NCBI GenBank assembly: GCA_934462885.1
Contig: CAKSJC010000018.1
Span: 1 to 15,883, forward strand
Source: an uncultured Eubacteriales bacterium
GTDB lineage: Bacteria; Bacillota; Clostridia; Oscillospirales; CAG-272
DNA length: 15,883 nucleotides
Direction: 5' to 3'
Part shown: positions 1 through 7,671 of the stretch, piece after piece
Layout of the letters: every line of letters starts with the position of its first letter
How positions within the stretch are numbered: the first letter of the stretch is position 1
Made by a program: the position numbers and the translations under genes
Notes under the pieces: model-generated
What the model saw: the letters and a program-made list of their open reading frames with translations, nothing else
Told to the model about the DNA's origin: nothing
Databases searched by the model: none

Positions 1-2
1 TT

Positions 3-710
3 ATAGTAGCGGTATGCATAGTTCTTGGCAAGTTCTTTGGATTTGCGGCAAAGGTAAACAAAAGAACTGCTCTAAAAGTGGGTCGAAAAAGCCTAAAGGA
101 AGAATTGCTCTATGCATTCCACGTAATATTCCATCCGTTTGACGGTTTCTGGGATCTAAAGCATGAGCAGAGAGGTTCGGTGAGAAGCGCTTTTGTTATC
201 CTTCTTACTACGGTACTCGTATACTTCTACAACACCATAGGTCAAGGATATATCTTCAATCCGAGACCGTCGTCAACGTTCAATATCATGAGCGCAATAA
301 CAGCTGTTGTTGCACCGCTTCTTCTGTGGGTAGTTGCAAACTGGTGCCTGACAACGCTCTTTGAGGGTGAAGGAAGCATGAAGGATATATTCATAGCAGC
401 TTGCTACTGCTTAACGCCTCTTGCACTTCTCATATTCCCCGTAACCCTTATATCAAACATTCTCACGGCAAGTGAGGGCGGTATCATTTCAATGGTTCAG
501 ACCATTGCGTATATTTGGATGGGACTGTTACTATTCTGCGCGATGATGATAACACACGACTATTCGGTTGGAAAGAATATTATTACCTGCGTTGCAACAG
601 TTGTGGGTATGGCGTTCATCATGTTCATAGGAATACTGTTCTCCAGCCTAATGGGAAAAATCATAAGCTTCGTCACAAACATTATAGTAGAAATAAACTA
701 TCGTCTGTAA
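3..710 (+). CDS. YIP1-family integral membrane protein, 5' end outside window
   Basis: The reading frame is open from the left edge (first complete codon at 3) to a TAA at 708-710, so this is the C-terminal 235 residues of a longer protein. A GTG at 78 could be read as a start, but no good ribosome binding site precedes it, and the 25 codons before it continue a hydrophobic protein-like sequence, so I treat the gene as partial. About five hydrophobic segments are visible in visible-frame numbering: roughly 61-79, 96-119, 127-152, 163-183 and 191-219. A short motif typical of bacterial YIP1 proteins (HPFDGFWDLKHE, about 44-55) precedes the first. Function is unknown; in Firmicutes such proteins are often encoded beside DUF5696 proteins and MalFG-type permeases, exactly as here. 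Family assignment is from recall of family features. The next gene follows after 19 nt, suggesting one operon. Confidence 0.75.
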   Translation: MVAVCIVLGKFFGFAAKVNKRTALKVGRKSLKEELLYAFHVIFHPFDGFWDLKHEQRGSVRSAFVILLTTVLVYFYNTIGQGYIFNPRPSSTFNIMSAITAVVAPLLLWVVANWCLTTLFEGEGSMKDIFIAACYCLTPLALLIFPVTLISNILTASEGGIISMVQTIAYIWMGLLLFCAMMITHDYSVGKNIITCVATVVGMAFIMFIGILFSSLMGKIISFVTNIIVEINYRL

Positions 711-729
711 ACAGAGAAGGAGAAAAGAT

Positions 730-3700
730 ATGTATACAAAACGCGTAATATCAGCATTTCTGACTCTGCTTATGCTTCTCGGTTCTCTTACGGTGGCAGT
801 TGACGCCGCATGGGCTGATAAGGTGGATGAAGAAGGAGATCCCATTATTAATTACCTCGGTGAAGCGTACTCTTCTCCGGAAGATAAGCTTGCCGACATG
901 AAAATGGTTAAAGAACAGAACGGATACCAGCTTTGGTTTGAGGAATTTACAGGCGAAATTGCCTGGAGAAACACCGAAACGGGACAGATACTCTTCTCTA
1001 ACCCTTGGGATGTTGCTTCCAATTACCAGGCAGTATCAGATTCGACAAAGCAGAAGCTATTGTCTCAGCTTATTATCACGTACCTTGATAATAACGTAAC
1101 AAAGACAATGAACAGCTACACGGAAGCTGCTCTCAGAGGTCAGATTACACTTAAAAATATCAAAAACGGTATCCGTGTGGAATATACTCTCGGAGAAGAA
1201 GCCGTAACACGTCTTGTTCCCCGCGTGATCCGCAAAGACCGTTTTGAAGACCTTATTCTTGCAAACATTGACTCCGAATGGGAATGGCAGAAAGTTTGGT
1301 CGTACTACTCGCTTAAAGATAAGGACGACCCTGAACTTACAGAAAAGGGTATCGCCGTCATGATGGCACAGTTCCCGATCACTCAGACAATGCCGGTTTA
1401 TGTCTGCGCCACAGATATTACGGCGCGTGAGCTTCGTGAACTTGAAGGCTTCATTAAGCAGTTCTGCCCGAACTACACTTACGAAGAACTTGACTATGAC
1501 CACGATCTTACCGGATATACCGGAAACGACGCAGCTCCGCCGCGTTTCAGGATGAGTCTTGAGTACGTTATAAACGAAAGCGGACTTGAAGTAAGACTTC
1601 CGGCAAACGGTATCGAGTTCGACTCAAGCGCATATCAGCTGCAAACCGTAACAATGCTTCCCTACTGGGGAGCCGGTAGCAATGAATATACGGGCTACAC
1701 CGTAGTTCCCGACGGATCCGGTACACTTATCAGATTCGAAGACTTTATCGGAAAAGCGGTAAACATTTCCGGCAACATATACGGCTCAGACTATGCGTAC
1801 CACGAGATTACGGGTCAGCATGCTGAAGTTATGAGAATGCCGTACTACGGTATCGTTACAAATTACAATAAAAAATATCCCATTACGGTTCCGAAGGCAA
1901 CTGAGGAAAAGAACGACGAGCCGGAGTATGACGAGAACGGTCAGCTTATCGAGAAGAAGGAAAAAGAACCCGATCCCGTAACCGAAGCTGCTCTTGCCGC
2001 TATCGAGAAACCGGATGGTATCTACTGTAATAACGGATTCCTCGCAATAATCACAGAGGGTGACTCGCTTGCGTCCCTTATGGCGGAATGCGGCGGTACG
2101 CTGCACCCGTATAATACCGTATACGCAAGCTTTACTCCGCGTCCGTCAGACGAATATAACCTTGCAGATTCGATCTCCGTAAGCGGAAATGCAACTTGGA
2201 CGGTTACATCGGACAGACGTTATACAGGAAGCTATAAAATACAGTATATCATGCTCACCGATGAGAAAATCGCCGAAGAAAAAAATGTCGACGATTATTA
2301 TAAAGCAGAATGGACAGGTATGGCGACGGCTTACCGCGATTATATGACAAAGCGCGGAGATATCGCTAAACTTGAAAATACAGAAGAAGACATTCCGCTT
2401 TATATCGAGACTTTCGGTTCAATGACAACAACAGAAAGAAAGTTTTCATTCCCTGTATCGGTTGAAAAGCCTCTTACAACTTTTGAAGATATCAAAACAA
2501 TGTATGAAGAGTTTACAGCACTCGGTATCAATAATATAAACTTTAAGTTGACAGGATACGCAAACGGAGGACTTTATCCGACAGTTCCCTATAAGCTCTC
2601 ATGGTCAGATGTGGTAGGCGGTGACGATGGCTTTGCAGACATTGCAAGCTACGCCGCAGAAAACGGATTCTCTATCTATCCGGACTTTGACTTTGCTTAT
2701 GCATTTACCGATAAAATAGGTGATGGCTTCAGCATGAAGAGTCATGCTGTGAGAACTATCGACAATCGTTATACGACGAAGAGAACCTATGACCCGGCAA
2801 TGCAGGCGTTCGATACTAACGGCGGCGTTGCAGTTTCCGCCTCGGTATTTGAATATCTGTATGACAAGTTCGGACCGAACTACAAGGAATACGGCAACAG
2901 CGCAATCTCCGTCGGAACTCTCGGAACCGACCTTAACTCAGACTTCGATGAGGATGAACCGTACCATCGCGAGGACAGCAAGGAGTTTACAATAGATCTT
3001 CTCGAAAGGCTTGACAGTGACTACGACAGCATCATGATTGAAGGCGGAAACGCTTACGCTGTTAAGTACGCGGACGTTATCCTGAACGCATCCCTTTCAT
3101 CTTCAAGTTATGTTAAGGCAAGCGAGTCTATCCCGTTCCTCGGAATGGTATATCACGGCTCCAAGGTGTTCACAGGCTCTGCCACTAATATGGAGGGAGA
3201 TATCAATGAAGCTATTCTTCGTGCGATAGAAAACGGCGCGTCGATGTACTTCACTCTTTCTTACCGTAATACGAGCCTTCTTAAAGATGACTTTTTACTC
3301 AGAAAGTACTACTCTGTTGCGTATGACATTTGGAAAGATGACCTTGTCAAATATTATACAATTCTGAATGATGCTCTTCGTGATCTCCAGACTTCTTACA
3401 TCGTGGATCATGAGTTCCTTGAAGCAAACCGCATTCCCGACGCAGACGAAGTTGAGGCTGACCGTCTCGCAGCAGAAAAGGCTATTGCAGACGCAAAAGC
3501 TGCGGCTGATGCTGCACGAGAAAAGGAAGAGCGAGCAAGAAGGCTTGCCGAAAGACTTGCCCGTCAGCAGGGAATCACTTTAGGAACAACGGACTACAAC
3601 GAGGACAATGATATCCTCATAGAGGATAACATAGATGAAAGTAAGATTACCGAATTCGTGCTTGATAAATACAAGACGGAAAGCGGTACGGTCGTTCGCG

Positions 3701-3816
3701 TTGAATATGAAGGCGGAGTAACCTTCATCTTAAACTACAACTCCTTCGACGTTACAGTTGAATATGATGGCGTAACATACGATATCGGTTCGCTTAACTT
3801 CGTAAGAATAGACTAA
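730..3816 (+). CDS. Secreted DUF5696-domain protein, possibly glycosidase-like
   Basis: A 1028-residue protein with a clear signal peptide (basic start, hydrophobic core about 6-26), so exported or surface-held. The start follows an AGAAGGAG ribosome binding site. Residues about 327-336 (VPDGSGTLIRF region) and the overall layout match DUF5696 proteins, which occur with YIP1 proteins and sugar-type permeases in Firmicutes. Residues about 557-865 read like an (alpha/beta)8 barrel: repeated strand-helix units with acidic residues at strand ends, such as D652 and D654 (YPDFDFAYA), D734 (GTDLN) and E771 (IMIEGGN). This resembles clan-D or GH101-like glycosidases, but that is inference; no catalytic activity is established for it here. 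An acidic Lys/Glu-rich insertion lies near 388-420, and a charged Ala/Glu/Arg helix, probably a coiled coil, near 907-946, before a small C-terminal beta-rich domain. Likely role: polysaccharide binding or processing for the adjacent importer. Confidence 0.8.
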   Translation: MYTKRVISAFLTLLMLLGSLTVAVDAAWADKVDEEGDPIINYLGEAYSSPEDKLADMKMVKEQNGYQLWFEEFTGEIAWRNTETGQILFSNPWDVASNYQAVSDSTKQKLLSQLIITYLDNNVTKTMNSYTEAALRGQITLKNIKNGIRVEYTLGEEAVTRLVPRVIRKDRFEDLILANIDSEWEWQKVWSYYSLKDKDDPELTEKGIAVMMAQFPITQTMPVYVCATDITARELRELEGFIKQFCPNYTYEELDYDHDLTGYTGNDAAPPRFRMSLEYVINESGLEVRLPANGIEFDSSAYQLQTVTMLPYWGAGSNEYTGYTVVPDGSGTLIRFEDFIGKAVNISGNIYGSDYAYHEITGQHAEVMRMPYYGIVTNYNKKYPITVPKATEEKNDEPEYDENGQLIEKKEKEPDPVTEAALAAIEKPDGIYCNNGFLAIITEGDSLASLMAECGGTLHPYNTVYASFTPRPSDEYNLADSISVSGNATWTVTSDRRYTGSYKIQYIMLTDEKIAEEKNVDDYYKAEWTGMATAYRDYMTKRGDIAKLENTEEDIPLYIETFGSMTTTERKFSFPVSVEKPLTTFEDIKTMYEEFTALGINNINFKLTGYANGGLYPTVPYKLSWSDVVGGDDGFADIASYAAENGFSIYPDFDFAYAFTDKIGDGFSMKSHAVRTIDNRYTTKRTYDPAMQAFDTNGGVAVSASVFEYLYDKFGPNYKEYGNSAISVGTLGTDLNSDFDEDEPYHREDSKEFTIDLLERLDSDYDSIMIEGGNAYAVKYADVILNASLSSSSYVKASESIPFLGMVYHGSKVFTGSATNMEGDINEAILRAIENGASMYFTLSYRNTSLLKDDFLLRKYYSVAYDIWKDDLVKYYTILNDALRDLQTSYIVDHEFLEANRIPDADEVEADRLAAEKAIADAKAAADAAREKEERARRLAERLARQQGITLGTTDYNEDNDILIEDNIDESKITEFVLDKYKTESGTVVRVEYEGGVTFILNYNSFDVTVEYDGVTYDIGSLNFVRID

Positions 3817-3833
3817 AGAAAGGGGAGTGCAAA

Positions 3834-4832
3834 ATGAATTCAAATGTTGAAGTAAAGGGTGCAAAAGCTCAGACAGTAAAGCCTTCTGCTCCCAAGAAAA
3901 AGAAAAAACGCGGTGCTTCCCTTGATGTAAGAAAGGCGAGAGCCGGATGGCTGTTCATACTTCCGTTCCTGATCGGTTTCGCGCTTATTTACCTTCCGAT
4001 TATATATGATTCGATTAAATACTCCTTCCACGAGATAGATATTCTCGTGGGAGGCGGATTCGAGCTTTCGTTTGTCGGTTGGAAGAACTATTCGGACGCA
4101 CTGTTCGTTGATACGTCGTTCGTAAAAACTCTTGTAACAGGCCTTCAGCAGCTCGTGCTTGATATTCCTTCTATTGTACTCTTCTCTCTGTTCGTTGCAA
4201 TCATTCTGAACCAAAAAATTGCCGGACGTGCAGCGTTCCGTGCGATATTCTTTATCCCTGTTATCTTAACGACAGGTCTTATAAGCGATATCGATAAGTC
4301 GAATTCACTGTCGTCTTACATGGAAAGCACAGCCGGTATCGACAACGGTTCGGGACAGACGTCGACTGCGGCGCAGATAGTATCGGTAATGGATATACAG
4401 GCATTGTTCCAAAACATGATGGTTGGTAATGAAATCGTCGTGTATGTCGTTAACTTGGTTAACAACATATTCAATATCGTAAATCGCTGCGGTGTACAGA
4501 TGCTGATATTCCTCTCCGGACTTCAGTCTATCTCTCCCGCGATATACGAGTCATGCTCAATCGACGGCGCATCAGGATGGGAAACTTTCTGGAAGATCAC
4601 GCTTCCTATGGTAAGCCCAATGATTCTCGTAAATACGATATATACGATCATCGATGCGTTTACATCGGCAGATAACCAGGTGATGCGCTATATCTCATCC
4701 GTATATGAAAAAGCAGACGGTAACGTACTCAGCTCTGCGATGTCTTGGATGTACTTCCTCATTGTAATCCTCATCATTGCACTTGTTGCGGCAATACTTA
4801 GCGCATTCGTATTCTATCAGAGAAGAGACTGA
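3834..4832 (+). CDS. Sugar-type ABC transporter permease, MalF-like
   Basis: A 332-residue inner-membrane permease of the carbohydrate uptake transporter-1 family, preceded by a GGGGAG ribosome binding site and 17 nt after the DUF5696 gene. A lysine-rich cytoplasmic N-terminus (1-37) leads to membrane segments at about 38-60, 102-125, 133-150, 216-232, 259-275 and 303-327. The EAA loop that docks the ATPase is clear at 239-262 (E-S-C-x-x-D-G-A, then a F-x-x-I-T-L-P ending). A roughly 60-residue stretch (151-212) between the third segment and the loop-bearing part is longer than in MalF-type relatives such as UgpA and looks partly extracytoplasmic. The substrate cannot be read from sequence. 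No ATPase is encoded nearby, so it probably uses a shared MsmX/UgpC-type ATPase (inference). Confidence 0.92.
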   Translation: MNSNVEVKGAKAQTVKPSAPKKKKKRGASLDVRKARAGWLFILPFLIGFALIYLPIIYDSIKYSFHEIDILVGGGFELSFVGWKNYSDALFVDTSFVKTLVTGLQQLVLDIPSIVLFSLFVAIILNQKIAGRAAFRAIFFIPVILTTGLISDIDKSNSLSSYMESTAGIDNGSGQTSTAAQIVSVMDIQALFQNMMVGNEIVVYVVNLVNNIFNIVNRCGVQMLIFLSGLQSISPAIYESCSIDGASGWETFWKITLPMVSPMILVNTIYTIIDAFTSADNQVMRYISSVYEKADGNVLSSAMSWMYFLIVILIIALVAAILSAFVFYQRRD

Positions 4833-4845
4833 GGAGGAAGGAGGT
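4832..4845 (+). promoter_or_regulatory. Doubled Shine-Dalgarno before the second permease
   Basis: Two purine-rich ribosome binding sequences lie back to back between the permease genes: AGGAGG at 4832-4837, overlapping the upstream stop codon, and a full-consensus AAGGAGGT at 4838-4845, six bases from the ATG. This fixes the start of the second permease and suggests efficient or coupled translation. Confidence 0.8.
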
Positions 4846-4851
4846 ACATAA

Positions 4852-5925
4852 ATGAATAACACAGAATCGACCCCGAAGGTCAAAAAAGAAACAAAAAATA
4901 AAATAAGAGTCGAGTTTGATGACCGTACACCTCTCCTTGAGAGACTTCGTGCAAAGCTTATCAACCTCTACACTCTCAAAAGAATAGTTTGGTATCTCTT
5001 CAGATTCCTTCTCCTTCTCGGAATATCTTACGTAATTCTCTTCCCGTTCTTTTCAAAGATTTCTTCATCGTTCATGTCTCCCGAGGATTTGGTAGACGTT
5101 ACGGTAAGACTTGTTCCGAAGCACCCCAATTTGGATATCTATAAAGCGATAATCAAGGACAACGGTTATTTTACAGCACTTTTGAATACTTTCGTCCTTT
5201 CGCTTTCATGCGGTCTTATACAGACTCTCGTGTGCTGCTTCATAGCATACGGTTTCGCAAAGTTCAAGTTCAAAGGTAATAACATCCTCTTTATGTGTGT
5301 TATCTTTACGATGGTCGTTCCGCATACTACGCTTCAGCTTTCGCTGTTCATGAAGTTCAGATATTTCGATATTCTCGGAATAACGAACCTCCTGGGCGGC
5401 GGCGTCTGGGACTGGTTGAATATCTTCTCGGGAACGAAGCTTGACGGTACGACATCGATAAACCTCATCAACTCGAACTGGCCGCTCTACATCCTCTCTC
5501 TGACGGGACTTGCGTACAAGAACGGACTCTACATTTTCATGCTTCGTCAGTTCTTCCGCGGACTTCCCGACGAGATTGAAGAATCCGCTTACCTCGACGG
5601 CTCAGGCGTGTTCAGAACCTTTGTAAGTATCATTCTTCCTTTGTCGATGACGATGATGATTACGGTATTCATGTTCGCGTTCTGCTGGCAGTGGACTGAT
5701 AACTTCTACACGAAGTTGTTCTACACTACATCGGGACCGAAGCTTCTTAAGGATATAATCAAAATTCCAAAGTCGCTCGATACGAATTATGCAGGTCAGT
5801 CGCTGTATTCGTCGGCAATAACGAATACTTGCGGTATACTGATAATGGCTCCGCTTATTATACTTTACCTCTTCGGTCAGAAGTATATCGTTCAGGGTAT
5901 CGAACGTTCCGGTATAACAGGCTGA
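4852..5925 (+). CDS. Sugar-type ABC transporter permease, MalG-like
   Basis: A 357-residue partner permease, 19 nt after the MalF-like gene and behind a consensus ribosome binding site. Hydrophobic segments lie at about 45-67, 109-136, 145-168, 212-232, 257-281 and 322-343. The EAA motif sits at 239-263 (P-D-E-I-E-E-S-A-x-L-D-G followed by I-I-L-P). The tail IVQGIERSGITG resembles the conserved MalG-family C-terminus. The region around 180-210 (GGGVWDWLNIFSGTKLDG and onward) is an insertion relative to MalG-type proteins and probably an outward loop. With the preceding gene it would form the heterodimeric channel of an importer; the solute-binding protein is probably encoded left of the window. 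A strong terminator follows at 5966, ending the operon. Confidence 0.92.
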   Translation: MNNTESTPKVKKETKNKIRVEFDDRTPLLERLRAKLINLYTLKRIVWYLFRFLLLLGISYVILFPFFSKISSSFMSPEDLVDVTVRLVPKHPNLDIYKAIIKDNGYFTALLNTFVLSLSCGLIQTLVCCFIAYGFAKFKFKGNNILFMCVIFTMVVPHTTLQLSLFMKFRYFDILGITNLLGGGVWDWLNIFSGTKLDGTTSINLINSNWPLYILSLTGLAYKNGLYIFMLRQFFRGLPDEIEESAYLDGSGVFRTFVSIILPLSMTMMITVFMFAFCWQWTDNFYTKLFYTTSGPKLLKDIIKIPKSLDTNYAGQSLYSSAITNTCGILIMAPLIILYLFGQKYIVQGIERSGITG

Positions 5926-5965
5926 CGATTTAAACCTAAATCGAAATTTTAACTAAAACAAAACA

Positions 5966-6002
5966 CCCCGCGGAATACGATATTTCCGCGGGGCGTTTTT
6001 TG
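5966..6002 (+). terminator. Intrinsic terminator of the DUF5696/permease operon
   Basis: A perfect 10-bp GC-rich stem (CCCCGCGGAA at 5966-5975 with TTCCGCGGGG at 5984-5993) with an 8-nt loop, followed by CG and a run of T from 5996. It lies 40 nt after the MalG-like stop codon. Confidence 0.92.
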
Positions 6003-6062
6003 ATATTTAAGGAAAGCTAAGAAGAAGTGAACGCTAAACAGAAAAAAGGAAAACTGTCGGGG

Positions 6063-6103
6063 AAAAACGCAGGAGCTTGTTTCGAGAGCTGGCTGCGTTT
6101 TTT
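6063..6103. terminator. Bidirectional hairpin terminator between convergent units
   Basis: AAAAACGCAG at 6063-6072 pairs with CTGCGTTTTT at 6093-6102, with a further AGCT/AGCT pairing inside the loop (6074-6077 with 6087-6090). It has a T-run on the plus strand and a five-T run on the minus strand. It lies 30 nt past the stop of the minus-strand carboxypeptidase gene and is a second stop for plus-strand readthrough. Confidence 0.8.
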
Positions 6104-6132
6104 GTATTTAAGAATATTGAACTAGCAAGGAA

Positions 6133-7647
6133 TCAGTTTTGGGCGAGGTTTTCAACGTATTCTTCAAGACATAAACCCGAGTCATGAATCTTCTTGGCGT
6201 GATATCTGCCCACGTAACGGTAATGCCACGGTTCGAATTGGATGCTCGTGATGTCCGTTTTGTCTTTCGGAAAACGGAGAATGAATCCGAACTTCCATGC
6301 GTTTTCAGTGAGCCATTCATATTCCGCTGTGTATTCAAAATCCGTGGTGAAAGTTCCGAGAGTGTCCATATCCACCGCAAGTCCCGTTTGATGCTCGCTC
6401 GTTCCGGGGCGCGTGGAGTAGGTTAAGACAATCGCTTCGGCTTCTTCTCTTGTCAGAGAAGGGTCGCGTGCCATTTCGTTCGCCGTATAGTTTTCAAACA
6501 GGGTGTTCTGGTAAGTGTAAGTTCTGAATCCGCTGTAAACAGCCATATCGTAGTATCCGACCGAGTGCATTTCCATGTAGAGCGCTTCAAGAGCCATGGC
6601 AGCATTTTTGCGCAGCTGCTGAGTCTTGCGTGCGGTGCTTGTGTATTTCACATCCATGAGATCGTTCGGAACGTCACTCTCTGTCAGCGTGTGCGTGGTA
6701 TTAACCAGAATGAGATAAGCGTCGCGATCCGATTCGGGGTTCATGTACTTTTCATAATCGGAGAGATCGTTTACAAATCCGAGATCAGCCGGATCAATAC
6801 TGTCCCCGGAATTTCCTGTATCCGTTATTTCACCGATATCAGTGTCCTCGGGTAGAGGGGATATAATGTCCGGCGGCTTGAGCTTAAGCGAAACATTAAG
6901 ATAAATTGTATTTTTATCGGTAGAGTTTTCATTGTCTTTAATTTTTGAAATTCTGACCTCAGTGTTATTTTTTGAAATATCAACTGACAAACCGTTCATG
7001 TAGTTCTCAATAAATGATGATGAAACCCATACCTCAGAGCCGTCAAGCTTATTCGGGATGTCGAGAGACACATTTTGATCGTTAATTATGACAGTGTTTC
7101 CGTCGGTGAGAAACGTCACATAATCTTCGTTTCCGTCTCCCGCAGAGGTGGGGGGAATTTTCGCAGACGGCAGAATAAATTTCATTTGATCAGCGCTTCC
7201 GCTTTCAGCCATTCCCACGTAATCGGATATGTCGTTAAAACAGATATATAAAATATTTCCGCTTAAACATTTCGAAACGGGAGCTTCACGCTTTTTTTCA
7301 CCGCCGAAGTAGTATGTTACAGTTCCTGAATCCGGCGTTTTGTGCGGAGTTCTCTTGAAAACGAAAATAAATATCCCTCCTGCAATAAGAAGGAGCATTA
7401 AAAGAATTACAAGAAAGAAAACAAATCTTCCGGCGAATATTTTTGCGTTTTTTTGGCGCATTTTCTTTTTCCGCTCTTCCGCAAGACGTTTTTCGCGACG
7501 GATACGGTCTATTTCAGCCTGACGGCGAGCCGTTTCCATTTCACGCCGCTTTTTCATGTAAGCTTCATGACGTGCACGCTCTTCCGGAGTGGGAGAGGAC
7601 ATTCTGTTTCTTCTGTCTCTGTTCGGCGGTCTGTAACCATTGTTCAT
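6133..7647 (-). CDS. Membrane-anchored VanY-like D,D-carboxypeptidase (M15B)
   Basis: A 504-residue protein. The C-terminal 360-490 region carries the peptidase M15B (VanY) signatures: SGFRT at 372-376, the zinc-binding SEHQxGLAVDMD at 417-428 (H419 and D426) and the FEPWHYRYVG block at 471-480 (catalytic E472, zinc ligand H475). It should remove the terminal D-alanine from peptidoglycan stem peptides outside the membrane. Residues 1-69 are strongly basic and helical and should be cytoplasmic; 70-97 is one membrane helix. Residues about 108-236 look like a copper-amine-oxidase N-terminal-like stalk repeat (GNTVIINDQNVSL followed by VWVSSSFIENYMNGL); an acidic Pro/Asp/Gly linker at about 258-300 leads to the catalytic part. 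The start has an AGAGG sequence upstream. It lies 24 nt after mnmM and probably ends that operon. There is no van regulatory or ligase gene nearby, so a cell-wall maintenance role is likelier than vancomycin resistance. Confidence 0.88.
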   Translation of the reverse strand: MNNGYRPPNRDRRNRMSSPTPEERARHEAYMKKRREMETARRQAEIDRIRREKRLAEERKKKMRQKNAKIFAGRFVFFLVILLMLLLIAGGIFIFVFKRTPHKTPDSGTVTYYFGGEKKREAPVSKCLSGNILYICFNDISDYVGMAESGSADQMKFILPSAKIPPTSAGDGNEDYVTFLTDGNTVIINDQNVSLDIPNKLDGSEVWVSSSFIENYMNGLSVDISKNNTEVRISKIKDNENSTDKNTIYLNVSLKLKPPDIISPLPEDTDIGEITDTGNSGDSIDPADLGFVNDLSDYEKYMNPESDRDAYLILVNTTHTLTESDVPNDLMDVKYTSTARKTQQLRKNAAMALEALYMEMHSVGYYDMAVYSGFRTYTYQNTLFENYTANEMARDPSLTREEAEAIVLTYSTRPGTSEHQTGLAVDMDTLGTFTTDFEYTAEYEWLTENAWKFGFILRFPKDKTDITSIQFEPWHYRYVGRYHAKKIHDSGLCLEEYVENLAQN

Positions 7648-7671
7648 AAAACAGCCTCTTTTTCTCTTCTC

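Noticed and set aside
1057..1503. 148-codon minus-strand open frame inside the DUF5696 gene
   Set aside because: It lies wholly within a well-supported plus-strand gene, has no ribosome binding site and reads like a frame shadow.
6133..7647. Vancomycin-resistance vanY locus
   Set aside because: Only the M15B peptidase signatures are shared. No vanHAX, vanRS or D-Ala-D-Lac ligase genes are nearby, so a resistance claim is not supported.
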